A stretch of DNA of 64,000 nt. Source: JAGDVO01 sp964590075 [NCBI: uncultured Aquificales bacterium]. GTDB lineage: Bacteria > Thermosulfidibacterota > Thermosulfidibacteria > Thermosulfidibacterales. The notes beneath the pieces were generated by a model that was given only the letters and a program-made list of their open reading frames with translations, was not told where the DNA came from and did no database searches. The translations under genes and the position numbers were made by a program. This document shows, one piece after another, positions 41,001 through 49,414 of this stretch (its first letter is position 1; each line of letters opens with the position of its first letter). The stretch lies in the NCBI GenBank assembly GCA_964590075.1, contig CAZPXS010000002.1:1-64000 (forward strand). The letters run 5' to 3'.

Positions 41001-41388
41001 CTTCTACTTTGTAAAAAGGTGTTTCTATATTTGCAGGTGTTTCTTTCTTTTTCTTTGAAGGTTTTATCTCTAATATATCTATAGTTCCGTTCTCGATGTA
41101 TATATAGTTTTTTCTATTTTTTCTAGATATAACTATATTGCCAAGTTTTATTTTTAAATCTTTTCCATCGACATATAATTTATCTATTTTTAGTTTTGAA
41201 TTAAGTATATCGAAAGTTATATTGTTATAAGCCACATCGTAGCTTGACAGATTTTTTGCTATTGAGCTTATGGCTTTCTTTGTGTAACTACTATTTATAA
41301 TCTGGTTTATAAACAAAATAGATAAAATGATTATTCCGAATGATACAAAGAAAAGTATAGCTATATACTTTGAGACCCTTTTTGCCAT
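37978..41388 (-). CDS. Large AsmA-like inner-membrane-anchored protein
   Basis: The 1,136-residue protein has one N-terminal membrane helix (about 8-30) and a very long periplasmic part made of repeated beta-strand hydrophobic/polar stretches. It ends in an AsmA/DUF748-type region (IPFKVKGPLDDPVVQPLDP near 1095). Such proteins (AsmA, YhdP, TamB) form bridges that move lipids between membranes. The first two thirds are rich in Asn, Lys and Ile and AT-rich DNA, while the C-terminal third is closer to average. It overlaps the GT9 gene upstream by 28 bp. Confidence 0.8.
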   Translation of the reverse strand: MAKRVSKYIAILFFVSFGIIILSILFINQIINSSYTKKAISSIAKNLSSYDVAYNNITFDILNSKLKIDKLYVDGKDLKIKLGNIVISRKNRKNYIYIENGTIDILEIKPSKKKKETPANIETPFYKVEAKNINVNIINSNLNIERMNLTENKNFYIKAKLEKEDQIELEGSYSEYILSSVIKELNVKSTNITKLLKNLKIDPPDINLLKKSNLVALKGTKISGNLKNSTFEINISKLNINDKNSSATIGDDNNKANITLKINPSLITVSGSIEKGQLSNFYDLILKIYKVDVIEQLKNIVENSNVSNLNISVEIPLYSKFDVRKININGYISNGSINIPKTELKCVINYAYIILENGTVNTTITKGTTETLNFSGNFTMNILNEKLPFSTNIDFDGDMSGLNNIFAKIEDLKNLQNIIKINNGRINGKLYINSAENFDIFIEGIFENANLNVNKIKSTISIKTANFRIDNDNINIDIANLSTDSLKSNNAKFVSDGKKHAIEILEGEIDIDRFKNEEIYTNITSNFKDKFEIISGKSKIDKLNVILSDKVENVDITGNLNDIFIKTIDKQNIPFEVANIHKAKFYLNYPQKISAKDIDLNIDKTQHIYIENFDFDLNKNYLNLKCETKYSHYIENILSKYIGKNLDITPKYNDMIVLDGNINLNDKSLSGDLVIIRANKKVDITDINYKDNILTSKFKLECKNSKAKGNIKIINDKNYVEGAVSGNVTLDCLKEAFDIRVKYPEFALIQTDFYFKLNLKEPSEFTLEGPLQINSLKLDGNQVDISLDSRGKVIEVSSIYIESPYGNAGGFGKVERLDGKLLIDLFLQGRSIDIDLILSKLAKDSKDSGKDKSIPIPILVRINFDFSRAKLIDRNFSDLKGNFTLDTDRGIKILVNTVDTDLCGIRFDANFSMEGDYKKLRITGRGNGDLAKTITCLTGKEEKIITGTYGYVIDANIEGIDIEKLEKAKGEIQFLSEEGRIHKLTVIAKILEMLNFYKLLTFQITDLAKEGFKYNYLILQAKLKNNKVLIDDSYIDSDALKIWSEGSIDFKGKKLNMVVLAAPFSTIDKILSKLPIIGPVFLGKSKTLLSIPFKVKGPLDDPVVQPLDPSLIGKGILNLIKRILKAPIYIFPTEEE

Positions 41389-42338
41389 TTTTTCACCAGT
41401 TCAAAAACTATATCAACCTCTATTAAATTCATACAGTTTTTATATTTACATTTATTACATTTTGATGAACAGTAGTCAACCGCTGGTTTTATAGTATAGG
41501 CGCCTGGATAATCGTAGCCCCATCTTATCGGGTTTACGGCCTTTCTTGGATCGAAGATCTGTATCATTGGCTTTTCAAAGGCTCCCCTTATATGCATTGG
41601 ACCGGTGTTGTTGGTTATGAATAAATCCAACTCGCTGATAACGGCTATAAGTTCCCTTAAACTCAGCATTTCACCTATGTACCATCTGCTAAAGTTATCT
41701 AAGAGATCCGTCTCGTTTGGGCCAAGTAATACTATGGTAGTTAAACCGATCGATTCCAGCTTTGATGCCAGCTCTTTGAATTTATCTTGGGGCCATCTGT
41801 GTTCCTTGCCACCACCTGGATATAGCCCTACTATTGGTCTTTTGAATTTTTTTAGGATCCATCTAGCCCTTTCTAATTCTTCTTCAGTTAGATAAATCTT
41901 CGGTTTTTTGTACTCGATATCGGGGAATAGTTTTTTTGCAAGATCTATATTGTATTCCCATTCTTTCTTGATCGCCTTTGATCGCCTTAGATACACTATA
42001 TCCTTAAACATAAACTGGTATATACGAAATCCTGGAAAAATAACTCTATCAACTTTTGCTAACTTAATTGCTAAACTGATTTTAAAATTAGGAAAAAGAA
42101 TAATTGTTTTATCAATTCTGTTTATTTTTATAAAATTTACTATTTCTTTGATTTTCGTTTTGTCGTCTATTGCTATATAGTCTTCTATCTTTGGGTTATT
42201 TTTCAGTATGTCTTTTGCGTATTTACTTACTATAAAGAATATTTTTTCTTCTGGATATTTTTCTTTTATAGCTTCAACGACACTGGTTGATAATACCAGA
42301 TCTCCTATTTTATCCGGTCTTACTATTAATGTAGCCAT
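41361..42338 (-). CDS. Glycosyltransferase family 9 (heptosyltransferase type)
   Basis: The 325-residue GT-B enzyme has the family start IVRPDKIGDLVLSTSV near residue 4, GLYPGGGKEHRWP near 173 and NNTGPMHI near 240, as in ADP-heptose:LPS heptosyltransferases. It probably adds a core sugar to LPS on the inner face of the inner membrane. The acceptor is unknown. A Cys cluster CSSKCNKCKYKNC lies near the C-terminus. It directly follows mnmE. Confidence 0.9.
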   Translation of the reverse strand: MATLIVRPDKIGDLVLSTSVVEAIKEKYPEEKIFFIVSKYAKDILKNNPKIEDYIAIDDKTKIKEIVNFIKINRIDKTIILFPNFKISLAIKLAKVDRVIFPGFRIYQFMFKDIVYLRRSKAIKKEWEYNIDLAKKLFPDIEYKKPKIYLTEEELERARWILKKFKRPIVGLYPGGGKEHRWPQDKFKELASKLESIGLTTIVLLGPNETDLLDNFSRWYIGEMLSLRELIAVISELDLFITNNTGPMHIRGAFEKPMIQIFDPRKAVNPIRWGYDYPGAYTIKPAVDYCSSKCNKCKYKNCMNLIEVDIVFELVKKWQKGSQSI

Positions 42339-43718
42339 CTATTTACCAATGCAGAACCTAGAGAATATTAGGTTTAGTACATCCTCTGTTGTTATTTCAC
42401 CCGTTATCTCCTCAAGACTCTTTGTGACCTCTCTGATTTCAACCGATACCATATCTAGCATACTATTTTCTTCTATTCTTTTAATTGCTCTATCTAAGAA
42501 GTGTTTTGCTCTTAATAAACAGTTATAATGTCTTTCATTAACGTAATATTCCATATTTTCAACTTCAGCTATTATGTTTTTTATAAATTTTTTTAGCTCT
42601 TCTATTCCTTCTCCAGTTTTTGCTGATACTTTTATTTTTGTTATATTTTCTGGTAGTAAACTTTCATCTATATTAATTCCTTTGTCTATTTTATTTAATA
42701 CAATGATCCTTCTTTTGTTAAATTTTTCTAAAAGTTCGAATATAAATCTATCCTCCTCTGTTATGTTTTCAGAGGAATCCACAACAAATATAACAAGATC
42801 GGATTCTCTTAGTTTTTCTATGCTCCTTTCTACCCCTATTTTTTCTACAGGATCATCGGTCTTTCTTATGCCCGCCGTGTCTATCACCTTGAAAAACATA
42901 CCGTCTATGCTCAAAGTTTCTTCTATCGTATCTCTTGTTGTTCCAGGTATATCGGTAACTATGGCCCTATCTCTCTCTAAGAGTCTATTTAACAAACTGG
43001 ACTTACCCACGTTTGGTTTACCCGCTATTACTACTTTGAGCCCCTCCATTAAGAGTCTCGATTTTTCGTAACTATTTATCATATCCTCGATGGTTCTTCT
43101 TATCTCTTTTAAGTTGTGATTTATCGATTCCATATCCAAATCGGGGACATCCTCATCGAAATCTATAACCGCCTCTATATCCGCCATAACTTCCATAAGG
43201 ACCTCTCTTATTCTATTAAACCTATCGCTCAGCTTACCCTGCAGGTTATTTAAGGCACACCTATAGGCTATTTCACTTTCGGCCGCTATTATGTCTGCTA
43301 TAGCTTCTGCCCTTATGAGATCTATCTTACCGTTGATAAAGGCTCTTCTTGTGAATTCACCCCTTTCCGCTAACCTCGCCCCCATTTTTATAAATAGGTT
43401 CTTTATCTTCTCAGGGATTATAAGGCCACCGTGGGATATGACTTCGGCCATATCCTCTCCCGTATAACTTCTTGGGGCTCTGTAGAACACGAGAGTTACC
43501 TCGTCTATGATCTCCTCTTTTTCCGGGTCAACTATAAAGCCGTAGTAGACTTTTCTCTCCTCAATTTCATCTATTTTCTTGAGTTCCTTACCTTTCCTAA
43601 ATGTGCTTTTTACTATACTCTCGGTTAATGGACCGCTTAGCCTTATTACCGCGAGTGCCCCTTTCCCAGGCGGTGTTGCTATGGCTGTAATCGTGTCAAG
43701 TACCCTACCTGTAGACAT
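42339..43718 (-). CDS. mnmE: tRNA modification GTPase MnmE
   Basis: MnmE, with MnmG, modifies U34 of tRNAs. The 459 residues have an N-terminal folate-binding domain (ITAIATPPGKGALAVIRLSG) and a G domain near 225 (GKPNVGKSS, DTAG, NKID). It ends in the C-terminal catalytic FCIGK. The start overlaps the yidC end by 14 bp. Confidence 0.98.
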   Translation of the reverse strand: MSTGRVLDTITAIATPPGKGALAVIRLSGPLTESIVKSTFRKGKELKKIDEIEERKVYYGFIVDPEKEEIIDEVTLVFYRAPRSYTGEDMAEVISHGGLIIPEKIKNLFIKMGARLAERGEFTRRAFINGKIDLIRAEAIADIIAAESEIAYRCALNNLQGKLSDRFNRIREVLMEVMADIEAVIDFDEDVPDLDMESINHNLKEIRRTIEDMINSYEKSRLLMEGLKVVIAGKPNVGKSSLLNRLLERDRAIVTDIPGTTRDTIEETLSIDGMFFKVIDTAGIRKTDDPVEKIGVERSIEKLRESDLVIFVVDSSENITEEDRFIFELLEKFNKRRIIVLNKIDKGINIDESLLPENITKIKVSAKTGEGIEELKKFIKNIIAEVENMEYYVNERHYNCLLRAKHFLDRAIKRIEENSMLDMVSVEIREVTKSLEEITGEITTEDVLNLIFSRFCIGK

Positions 43719-45144
43719 GTTTTATGGCCAACTGCTCGAATATACTTATTATGTTGTTGACTAGGAAGTATAGTACAAGTCCGCTTGGTAGATTCATGAA
43801 AATTAGGGTGAGTAATACTGGCATGCCGTAGGTCATCATTTTTTGCATATCATCCGAAGTTTGAGTTGAGCTTGTGAGTTGTTGGATAAACATGGTTATA
43901 CCCATAACTATCGGCGTTATGTAGTATGGATCTTTGGCTGAAAGATCGGTAAGCCATAGCATAAATGGGGCATGTCTCAACTCTATGGATATAGCTATCG
44001 TTTTATACAGGGCAAAAAAGACAGGTATCTGTAGGAATAGAGGTAGACAACCACTAAAGGGATTTATCTTATGTTTCTTGTATAGTTCCATTATAGCCTG
44101 ATTGAGTTTTGCCGGATCGTCCTTATACATCTCCTTGATCCTCTGTATCTCTGGTTGTATTTCCTTCAACTTGTTCATAGACCTGTAACCTTTAATCGTA
44201 AGCGGATGTAGGATTATCTTGACGAATATGGTAAGTAGTATGATGGAGACTCCCCAGTTTGGTACTATGCTGTAGAAGAAGTGCATAACCTTTAGCAACA
44301 ACTTGGATATGGGCGCGAATACTCCATACCTTATGTTATCCTCAATCCCAAGGCTCTTTAGTGTATAGTAATCCTTTGGACCGATGTATAGGGTTGCCTT
44401 AAATTCCTCCTTTGGAGCTAATAGGATATCGTAGTTTTTGTCATCGTACTTTATGACTTTAGCTATCATAGGGTTCTTTGGTATCGCGGTGACTGTAAAA
44501 TAGAGTGATTCCCAGGCTATCCATTTAAAGTTCTGTATCTCTCTTTCCTTTTCCTTTTTCAATTTTAACTCTTCCACTTTGTTCTCAAGTTTTACTATGG
44601 GACCGCTAAAGGAGTAGCTCGACTCTCTGTCCTTTGGAGCTATCCTTGGCCCTATGATGATACCCCTTTTACCTGTTAACTCTAGATCTACGGTATAGCC
44701 CTCTTTATCCACAATGTAACTCTTTTCTATGGTCTGGTTGTTTAGTGTTTTTGTGAATTTTACTATGATTCTCCTACTATCTTCCTCTACAGTATAGTTG
44801 AACTCCGACTCATTTAGCTCTTTATCTTGGTTGAACTGGAAGATGTTTCTAAAGAGCCCACCCTTTGGCACTAACTCCATAGGTTCACTGCTACCATCCT
44901 CCTTATATTCCTTTAGTTTTAAACTCCTTACTATACCTCCCTGGGTATTAAATAGGATAACCATCTTTTTGGTTTCAATTCTTACGTCTCTGCCTCTTGG
45001 TTCCTCAACCTTTGGTATAGTATTTGTAGCATTGCTATTCGTAATTTCGCTCCTGTTACCTTTATTTAGGAAGAACATGTAGATTGAGAGGGCTATGAGA
45101 ATTGAAACTATGAATATCAGATTACTACTTTTATTTTCATCCAT
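43705..45144 (-). CDS. yidC: Membrane protein insertase YidC
   Basis: YidC inserts and folds inner-membrane proteins. The 479 residues have the Gram-negative layout: one N-terminal helix (about 8-26), a large periplasmic beta domain (about 55-260) and then a helix cluster. The conserved segments are NWGVSIILLTIFVKIILHPL near 300 and NPFSGCLPLFLQIPVFFALY near 360. It sits in the rpmH-rnpA-yidD-yidC-mnmE order found near many origins. Confidence 0.97.
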   Translation of the reverse strand: MDENKSSNLIFIVSILIALSIYMFFLNKGNRSEITNSNATNTIPKVEEPRGRDVRIETKKMVILFNTQGGIVRSLKLKEYKEDGSSEPMELVPKGGLFRNIFQFNQDKELNESEFNYTVEEDSRRIIVKFTKTLNNQTIEKSYIVDKEGYTVDLELTGKRGIIIGPRIAPKDRESSYSFSGPIVKLENKVEELKLKKEKEREIQNFKWIAWESLYFTVTAIPKNPMIAKVIKYDDKNYDILLAPKEEFKATLYIGPKDYYTLKSLGIEDNIRYGVFAPISKLLLKVMHFFYSIVPNWGVSIILLTIFVKIILHPLTIKGYRSMNKLKEIQPEIQRIKEMYKDDPAKLNQAIMELYKKHKINPFSGCLPLFLQIPVFFALYKTIAISIELRHAPFMLWLTDLSAKDPYYITPIVMGITMFIQQLTSSTQTSDDMQKMMTYGMPVLLTLIFMNLPSGLVLYFLVNNIISIFEQLAIKHVYR

Positions 45145-45155
45145 CTTCTCCTCCC

Positions 45156-45380
45156 TTATTTTACTGGATCGTAGCCGCCCTTTGAGAATGGGTTACACCT
45201 TAGAATTCTGTATATAGCCTTTATAGAACCCCTTAGGGCCCCGTATTTTTTTATGGCTTCTATGGCATAGTCGCTACAGGAAGGGTAGTATCTGCAGTTA
45301 ATTCCAAGTAGTGGTGATATGAAGATTTTATATCCCTTGATTATTTGGATCAAAAGAGCGGCTATCGGATTCTTTACCAT
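45156..45380 (-). CDS. yidD: Membrane insertion efficiency factor YidD
   Basis: The 74-residue protein has the YidD signature GCxYYPSCSxYA (here [17 protein letters not shown]) and [12 protein letters not shown] near the end. It aids YidC. Its first 53 bases overlap the end of rnpA in another frame, an unusually long overlap. Confidence 0.95.
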   Translation of the reverse strand: MVKNPIAALLIQIIKGYKIFISPLLGINCRYYPSCSDYAIEAIKKYGALRGSIKAIYRILRCNPFSKGGYDPVK

Positions 45381-45720
45381 CCGTCAGTTTCTCTCCAACT
45401 AAGGTACTTAGAATATCCTCTTCAACTTCCTTATACTTTGGCTTCTTATAGCCCCTTTTAACTACTATTACAATATCCCAGCTTGGTAAAAGATGTTTAT
45501 TCAACCTGAAAGCCTCCCTTATCAGTCTCTTCCACCTATTTCTAACGACCGATTTCCCAACCTTCCTGGATACGGATATACCGACACGGGGATACCCCAG
45601 GTTATTCTCGAGATAATAGACAACCACGAATCTACCTATCCTTCTACTACCCTTCTTATATACTAACTCAAACTCCTTCTGCCTTTTAAGGCGATACTTC
45701 TTGGAGAATGAAAGATCCAT
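45328..45720 (-). CDS. rnpA: Ribonuclease P protein component
   Basis: RnpA helps RNase P RNA trim the 5' ends of tRNAs. The 130 residues have the RNR motif [13 protein letters not shown] near 58 and the binding cleft FVVVYY near 32. The C-terminal 20 residues ([13 protein letters not shown] end) are extra and arise from the overlap with yidD. It follows rpmH closely. Confidence 0.95.
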   Translation of the reverse strand: MDLSFSKKYRLKRQKEFELVYKKGSRRIGRFVVVYYLENNLGYPRVGISVSRKVGKSVVRNRWKRLIREAFRLNKHLLPSWDIVIVVKRGYKKPKYKEVEEDILSTLVGEKLTDGKESDSRSFDPNNQGI

Positions 45721-45731
45721 ATAGTTGATTG

Positions 45732-45866
45732 TTAAACTGTTAATCTATGTCTACCTTTTGCACGCCTTCTCTTTAGTATTTTTCTACCAGATCTCGTTTT
45801 CATGCGTGCCCTGAAACCGTGGCGCCTTTTCATCTTTATCTTGCTTGGTTGGTAGGTCCTCTTCAT
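45732..45866 (-). CDS. rpmH: 50S ribosomal protein L34
   Basis: The 44-residue L34 is translated as [20 protein letters not shown] and continues with [20 protein letters not shown] before its end. It matches the ribosomal L34 family at full length. GGGAGGGAGAGGAT lies just before the ATG. It starts 36 bp after tRNA-His, on the same strand. Confidence 0.98.
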   Translation of the reverse strand: MKRTYQPSKIKMKRRHGFRARMKTRSGRKILKRRRAKGRHRLTV

Positions 45867-45902
45867 CCTCTCCCTCCTAGCCCTTTATCCTAAAAATGAA
45901 AA

Positions 45903-45981
45903 TGGGGTGGGCGAGGGGAGTTGAACCCCCAACCCCCGGAGCCACAGTCCGGTGCTCTGACCACGTTGAGCTACGCCCACC
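45903..45981 (-). tRNA. tRNA-His (GTG)
   Basis: Cloverleaf with acceptor GTGGGCG/CGCCCAC, an extra G at -1 opposite discriminator C (identity marks of tRNA-His) and anticodon GTG. The CCA end is encoded (45903-45905). It is the promoter-distal gene of a Gln-Glu-His cluster. Confidence 0.95.
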
Positions 45982-45989
45982 ACAAAATT

Positions 45990-46066
45990 TGGTGGTCCCA
46001 AGGGGATTTGAACCCCTGCCGCCGACTTGAGAGGCCGGTGTCCTGACCTGGCTAGACGATGGGACC
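45990..46066 (-). tRNA. tRNA-Glu (CTC)
   Basis: Acceptor GGTCCCA/TGGGACC, anticodon loop CTCTCAA with anticodon CTC and T loop GGTTCAAAT. CCA is encoded (45990-45992). Confidence 0.95.
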
Positions 46067-46073
46067 ACCTAAA

Positions 46074-46145
46074 CTGGGAAGGGAGGACTCGAACCTCCAC
46101 AACGGGATCCAGAGTCCCGCGTCCTGCCAATTAGACGACTTCCCA
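46074..46145 (-). tRNA. tRNA-Gln (CTG)
   Basis: Acceptor TGGGAAG/CTTCCCA with discriminator G, and anticodon loop CTCTGGA with anticodon CTG. It starts with U, as usual for tRNA-Gln. CCA is not encoded. Confidence 0.95.
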
Positions 46146-46158
46146 GTATGCATGAATA

Positions 46159-46188
46159 TATATATGATAGGTTTAAACCACTTGTCAA
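46159..46188 (-). promoter_or_regulatory. Promoter of the Gln-Glu-His tRNA cluster
   Basis: On the minus strand, TTGACA (46183-46188), an 18-bp spacer and TATATA (46159-46164) lie 14 bp before tRNA-Gln. Confidence 0.6.
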
Positions 46189-46242
46189 GATAGGTTATAA
46201 GGTGGTATTGTTCTCTTAGACAAAAGAATGGGAGGTTGTTTT

Positions 46243-46857
46243 ATGGGAGCAAATATCCTTGCTATCTATTTTTCAACAGCCTTTAAGGATCCCGTTATAA
46301 TATTTGTTGTTCTTGTTTTAGCTGTCTTATCTATTTTATCTTGGGCAATATTTTTGCAGAAGTACTTCCAGTTGACAAGTGTGAGGAACAAGGAAGAGGC
46401 TATTTATAGACTAATAGAGAAGGGTTCGTCTAAGGATAGGATTATTGAGGATGCAGATGGAGATACCCCCTTTGGTGTCTTTGTCAGATTACTAAGTACC
46501 ATGAGATTTAAAGAACCAAAGGATGTTATTGAATCGTGCGAGCTTATAGCTAGAAGGAATTTTAGTTGGGGAATTTCAATTCTCGCGAGTGCAGGTAGTG
46601 TAAGCCCCTTCGTTGGATTACTCGGAACCGTATGGGGAATAGTTAAGGCCTTTCATAGTATTGGGCTACAGGGTTCTGCTAGTCTGGCGGTGGTTGCTCC
46701 CGGTATATCCGAGGCTCTGGTTAATACAGCACTAGGTCTATTCGTAGCTATACCTGCAGTTTTCTTCTATAACTACGTTAATGGTAGGATCGAGGATATA
46801 CTGGAGAGATTCAGAGCCTACTCGATAATATTTCTAAACATGGAGGATAAGAGATGA
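46243..46857 (+). CDS. tolQ: TolQ/ExbB-type proton channel protein
   Basis: TolQ forms the proton-driven motor of the Tol-Pal envelope system with TolR. I start at ATG 46243, seven bases from GGAGG; an ATG at 46228 would place that site inside the gene. The 204 residues have three membrane helices (about 12-34, 115-140 and 155-180). The family motif FVGLLGTVWGIVKAFHSIG lies near 125. It overlaps tolR by 4 bp. Confidence 0.93.
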   Translation: MGANILAIYFSTAFKDPVIIFVVLVLAVLSILSWAIFLQKYFQLTSVRNKEEAIYRLIEKGSSKDRIIEDADGDTPFGVFVRLLSTMRFKEPKDVIESCELIARRNFSWGISILASAGSVSPFVGLLGTVWGIVKAFHSIGLQGSASLAVVAPGISEALVNTALGLFVAIPAVFFYNYVNGRIEDILERFRAYSIIFLNMEDKR

Positions 46858-47264
46858 CCGCAAATGGCGGAAGTAAGAGACAGCTATCAGACATAAACGT
46901 TACCCCCCTTGTTGACGTTATGCTCGTTCTACTTATAATATTCATGGTTACCGCTCCTATGATGAAATCTGGTATCGTTATGGATCTACCTGAAGCAAAG
47001 TCATCCAACATACCGGTTACAAGTGAGCCCTTGGTTATCTCTATATCGAAGAAGGGTATATTTGTTGACAACACACCTGTGACATTTAGTGATGTTGGTA
47101 TTGTTACAAAGAACGCGTTACTACATAGGGCCGATGATTCCGTCGTGATAGAGGCGGAAAAGGATGTGCCCTTCGAGTATGTTGTTAAGGTACTTGGTGA
47201 GCTAAGATCGCTCGGTATAGTTAAGGTTGGTATAGCGACGAAGCCGGAAGGTAAAAGTACGTAA
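46854..47264 (+). CDS. tolR: TolR/ExbD-type protein
   Basis: The 136-residue protein has one membrane helix (about 22-40) with the proton-channel Asp in NVTPLVDVMLVLLIIF. A periplasmic domain follows. With TolQ it energises TolA. TolR rather than ExbD is inferred from the tolB and pal genes downstream. Confidence 0.93.
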   Translation: MTANGGSKRQLSDINVTPLVDVMLVLLIIFMVTAPMMKSGIVMDLPEAKSSNIPVTSEPLVISISKKGIFVDNTPVTFSDVGIVTKNALLHRADDSVVIEAEKDVPFEYVVKVLGELRSLGIVKVGIATKPEGKST

Positions 47265-47268
47265 AATT

Positions 47269-48120
47269 ATGTTTAGTTCCCTAAGAGAGCCCTGGTATAG
47301 GTATATCTTTTTGTCAATTCTGATACATCTTGTAGTTTCCCTGTCAGTTTTTTTGTACGGCTGGTTCTTTGGGAAGCTTAACTCAAAGACGAAGGAAGTT
47401 TACAATGTAAGTATAGTTGCCTTAGGAGGTTCATTTGGTGGAGTTTCATCTAGCGGAGTTACATCTACCAGTGGGGCTCAGGTTACCGGGGGCTCTACAT
47501 TAGCCCAGCCGGTAGAGGCTAAAGGAGAAAGTCATAGGGAAGGATCATCCAAAACAGCCACTACCAAGAGGGAGGAAAGGGTAATAACCTACTCGAAGAT
47601 GAAAGGTAAGGTTCAGAATGAGAATAAAGGCTCTGATGAAACCAAGGTTTTAAGTGAGCGCTTGGCTAAGATAAGGGAAGAGACATATCTTAGGGAGAGG
47701 TTGAGAAACTTGGGTAGTGGTTCAGAAGGTGGAGGTAGTGGCAGAGGTAGTTTAGGTGGGGGAGGGGGTTTTGGTGGTGAGATCTACACCTATAGTAGTG
47801 GTGGTCTTTCGTTTGGTGTTTCTGTAGGTGGAGTGGGTGGTAGTGTCGATCCAATGTTGTCCATATATATAGGTAAGATTGTTAAAAAGATACAATCAAA
47901 CTGGAGTTATCCGGAAGGTAAGGGTGGTAAAGAGGCCATAGTTATAGTCAAGATAGATAGAAGCGGGAAAATAGTGGACTTATTCTTTGAAAAGAAATCG
48001 GGTGATAGTCTATTTGATTCCAGTGTTTACAGAGCTGTTAAGTTTTCCTCTCCCTTTGCTCCTCTACCAGAGGTGTGGAAGCATGATTATATGGAACTTG
48101 GAATTAGATTTAGATTATAG
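47269..48120 (+). CDS. tolA: TolA/TonB-like protein
   Basis: The 283-residue protein has one N-terminal helix (about 14-36) and a Ser/Gly/Thr-rich and Lys/Glu-rich middle with a long Gly tract (about 155-195). A C-terminal TonB/TolA-type domain follows (SIYIGKIVKKIQSNWSYP... and AIVIVKIDRSGKIVDLFFEK). By position between tolR and tolB it is the TolA link to Pal. The middle is glycine-rich rather than the long Ala/Lys helix of E. coli TolA. Confidence 0.85.
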   Translation: MFSSLREPWYRYIFLSILIHLVVSLSVFLYGWFFGKLNSKTKEVYNVSIVALGGSFGGVSSSGVTSTSGAQVTGGSTLAQPVEAKGESHREGSSKTATTKREERVITYSKMKGKVQNENKGSDETKVLSERLAKIREETYLRERLRNLGSGSEGGGSGRGSLGGGGGFGGEIYTYSSGGLSFGVSVGGVGGSVDPMLSIYIGKIVKKIQSNWSYPEGKGGKEAIVIVKIDRSGKIVDLFFEKKSGDSLFDSSVYRAVKFSSPFAPLPEVWKHDYMELGIRFRL

Positions 48121-48157
48121 TATTTTTACAACATCATTATTTTGTGAGGAATGAAAA

Positions 48158-49411
48158 ATGGAGAGGCTGAAACTAGGTAGTTTAGTTTCGTTTAGGTTTA
48201 TAATCGTTTTTATTATTTTTGTTATATTGACTTTCTCCACTATCCTTGCTCAAACTGAGGGACAGAGTTCTCAACCTCCAAGGGTATACGTTGACATAAC
48301 GAGTCCAGGGCAGAAAAAATTACAAGTTATCTTTACCTATTCTGGGAGTGGTTCCGAAGAGATAAAGAGGTACTTGGAAAGAGACATAGATGTGTATTCT
48401 ATCTTTTCACCTCTATTTACCTCCTCAAATTTATCTATAGATGATGCTAGACTTGTTGGGGCTGTTTTATACGTTAGATACACCACTGGTTATGAGGGTG
48501 ATAGTATAAAGACCGATCTTGAGGTTTATTCGACCGAGACTTCTAACGCGGTACTTACCAAGACTTTGTACGCCAAGAAGGATGAGGCTTATATGATAGC
48601 CCATAGAATCGCTGATATAATATATGAACTAATTACGGGTAAGAAAGGTTTCCTAGGGAGAGAGATAGTCGCGGTAAGAAAAATAGGTAATGCTAATGAG
48701 ATATTTCTTATAGATCCCGGTACGAGAACTACAAGGAGAGTTCTCTATAGTACCAATCCGATACTATCACCTGCCTTTTCTCCCGATAGAACTAAAATAG
48801 TCTTTTCTATGATGGTAAAGGGTGATTTCGATATATATGAACTTGAGCTTGCAAGTGGTAAGTATAGGAAGGTCTGTTCTACTCCCGGCCCGGATAGTAC
48901 TCCTGTCTATTCGCCCGATGGAAGGAAGATAGCCTTTACCGGTTATACCGGTAGCGAGGGAGGTATATTTATATGTGACCCAAAGGATGGTCATGTTACT
49001 CCCCTGATAGTAGAGAGGGGAGTTATAAACACTTCTCCTTCCTGGTCTCCCGATGGTACTAAGATAGCCTATGTTTCGAATAGAGCGGGTAGACCCCAAG
49101 TTTACATATACGATTTTTCAACCCATAGGAGTATGAGGGTATCTCACGGTAGATACGATGTTGATCCCGATTGGTCTCCCGATGGTGAAAAAATAGCCTA
49201 TTCATCCATGGAAGGTGGGTGGATACTTAAGGTCTACTTTCTAAAAACGGGCAACATGATAGTACTCGGAAACGGAGAAGACCCTTCCTTTTCTTACAAT
49301 AGTGATTATATTGTGTATACAAAGGGAGGAATGTTGTTTATTAGATTCCTATATGGTAATTTTGAAAGTAGAATTTTGACTGGATATTGGCAAAATCCAT
49401 ATTGGAGGTGA
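48158..49411 (+). CDS. tolB: Tol-Pal periplasmic protein TolB
   Basis: The 417-residue protein has a signal peptide (to about residue 33, ILAQT). The N-terminal domain is followed by a beta-propeller of WD40-like (PD40) repeats: SPDGRKIAFTGY, SPDGTKIAYVSN and SPDGEKIAYSSM. It binds Pal and TolA in the periplasm. It sits 37 bp after tolA. Confidence 0.95.
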   Translation: MERLKLGSLVSFRFIIVFIIFVILTFSTILAQTEGQSSQPPRVYVDITSPGQKKLQVIFTYSGSGSEEIKRYLERDIDVYSIFSPLFTSSNLSIDDARLVGAVLYVRYTTGYEGDSIKTDLEVYSTETSNAVLTKTLYAKKDEAYMIAHRIADIIYELITGKKGFLGREIVAVRKIGNANEIFLIDPGTRTTRRVLYSTNPILSPAFSPDRTKIVFSMMVKGDFDIYELELASGKYRKVCSTPGPDSTPVYSPDGRKIAFTGYTGSEGGIFICDPKDGHVTPLIVERGVINTSPSWSPDGTKIAYVSNRAGRPQVYIYDFSTHRSMRVSHGRYDVDPDWSPDGEKIAYSSMEGGWILKVYFLKTGNMIVLGNGEDPSFSYNSDYIVYTKGGMLFIRFLYGNFESRILTGYWQNPYWR

Positions 49412-49414
49412 GTT

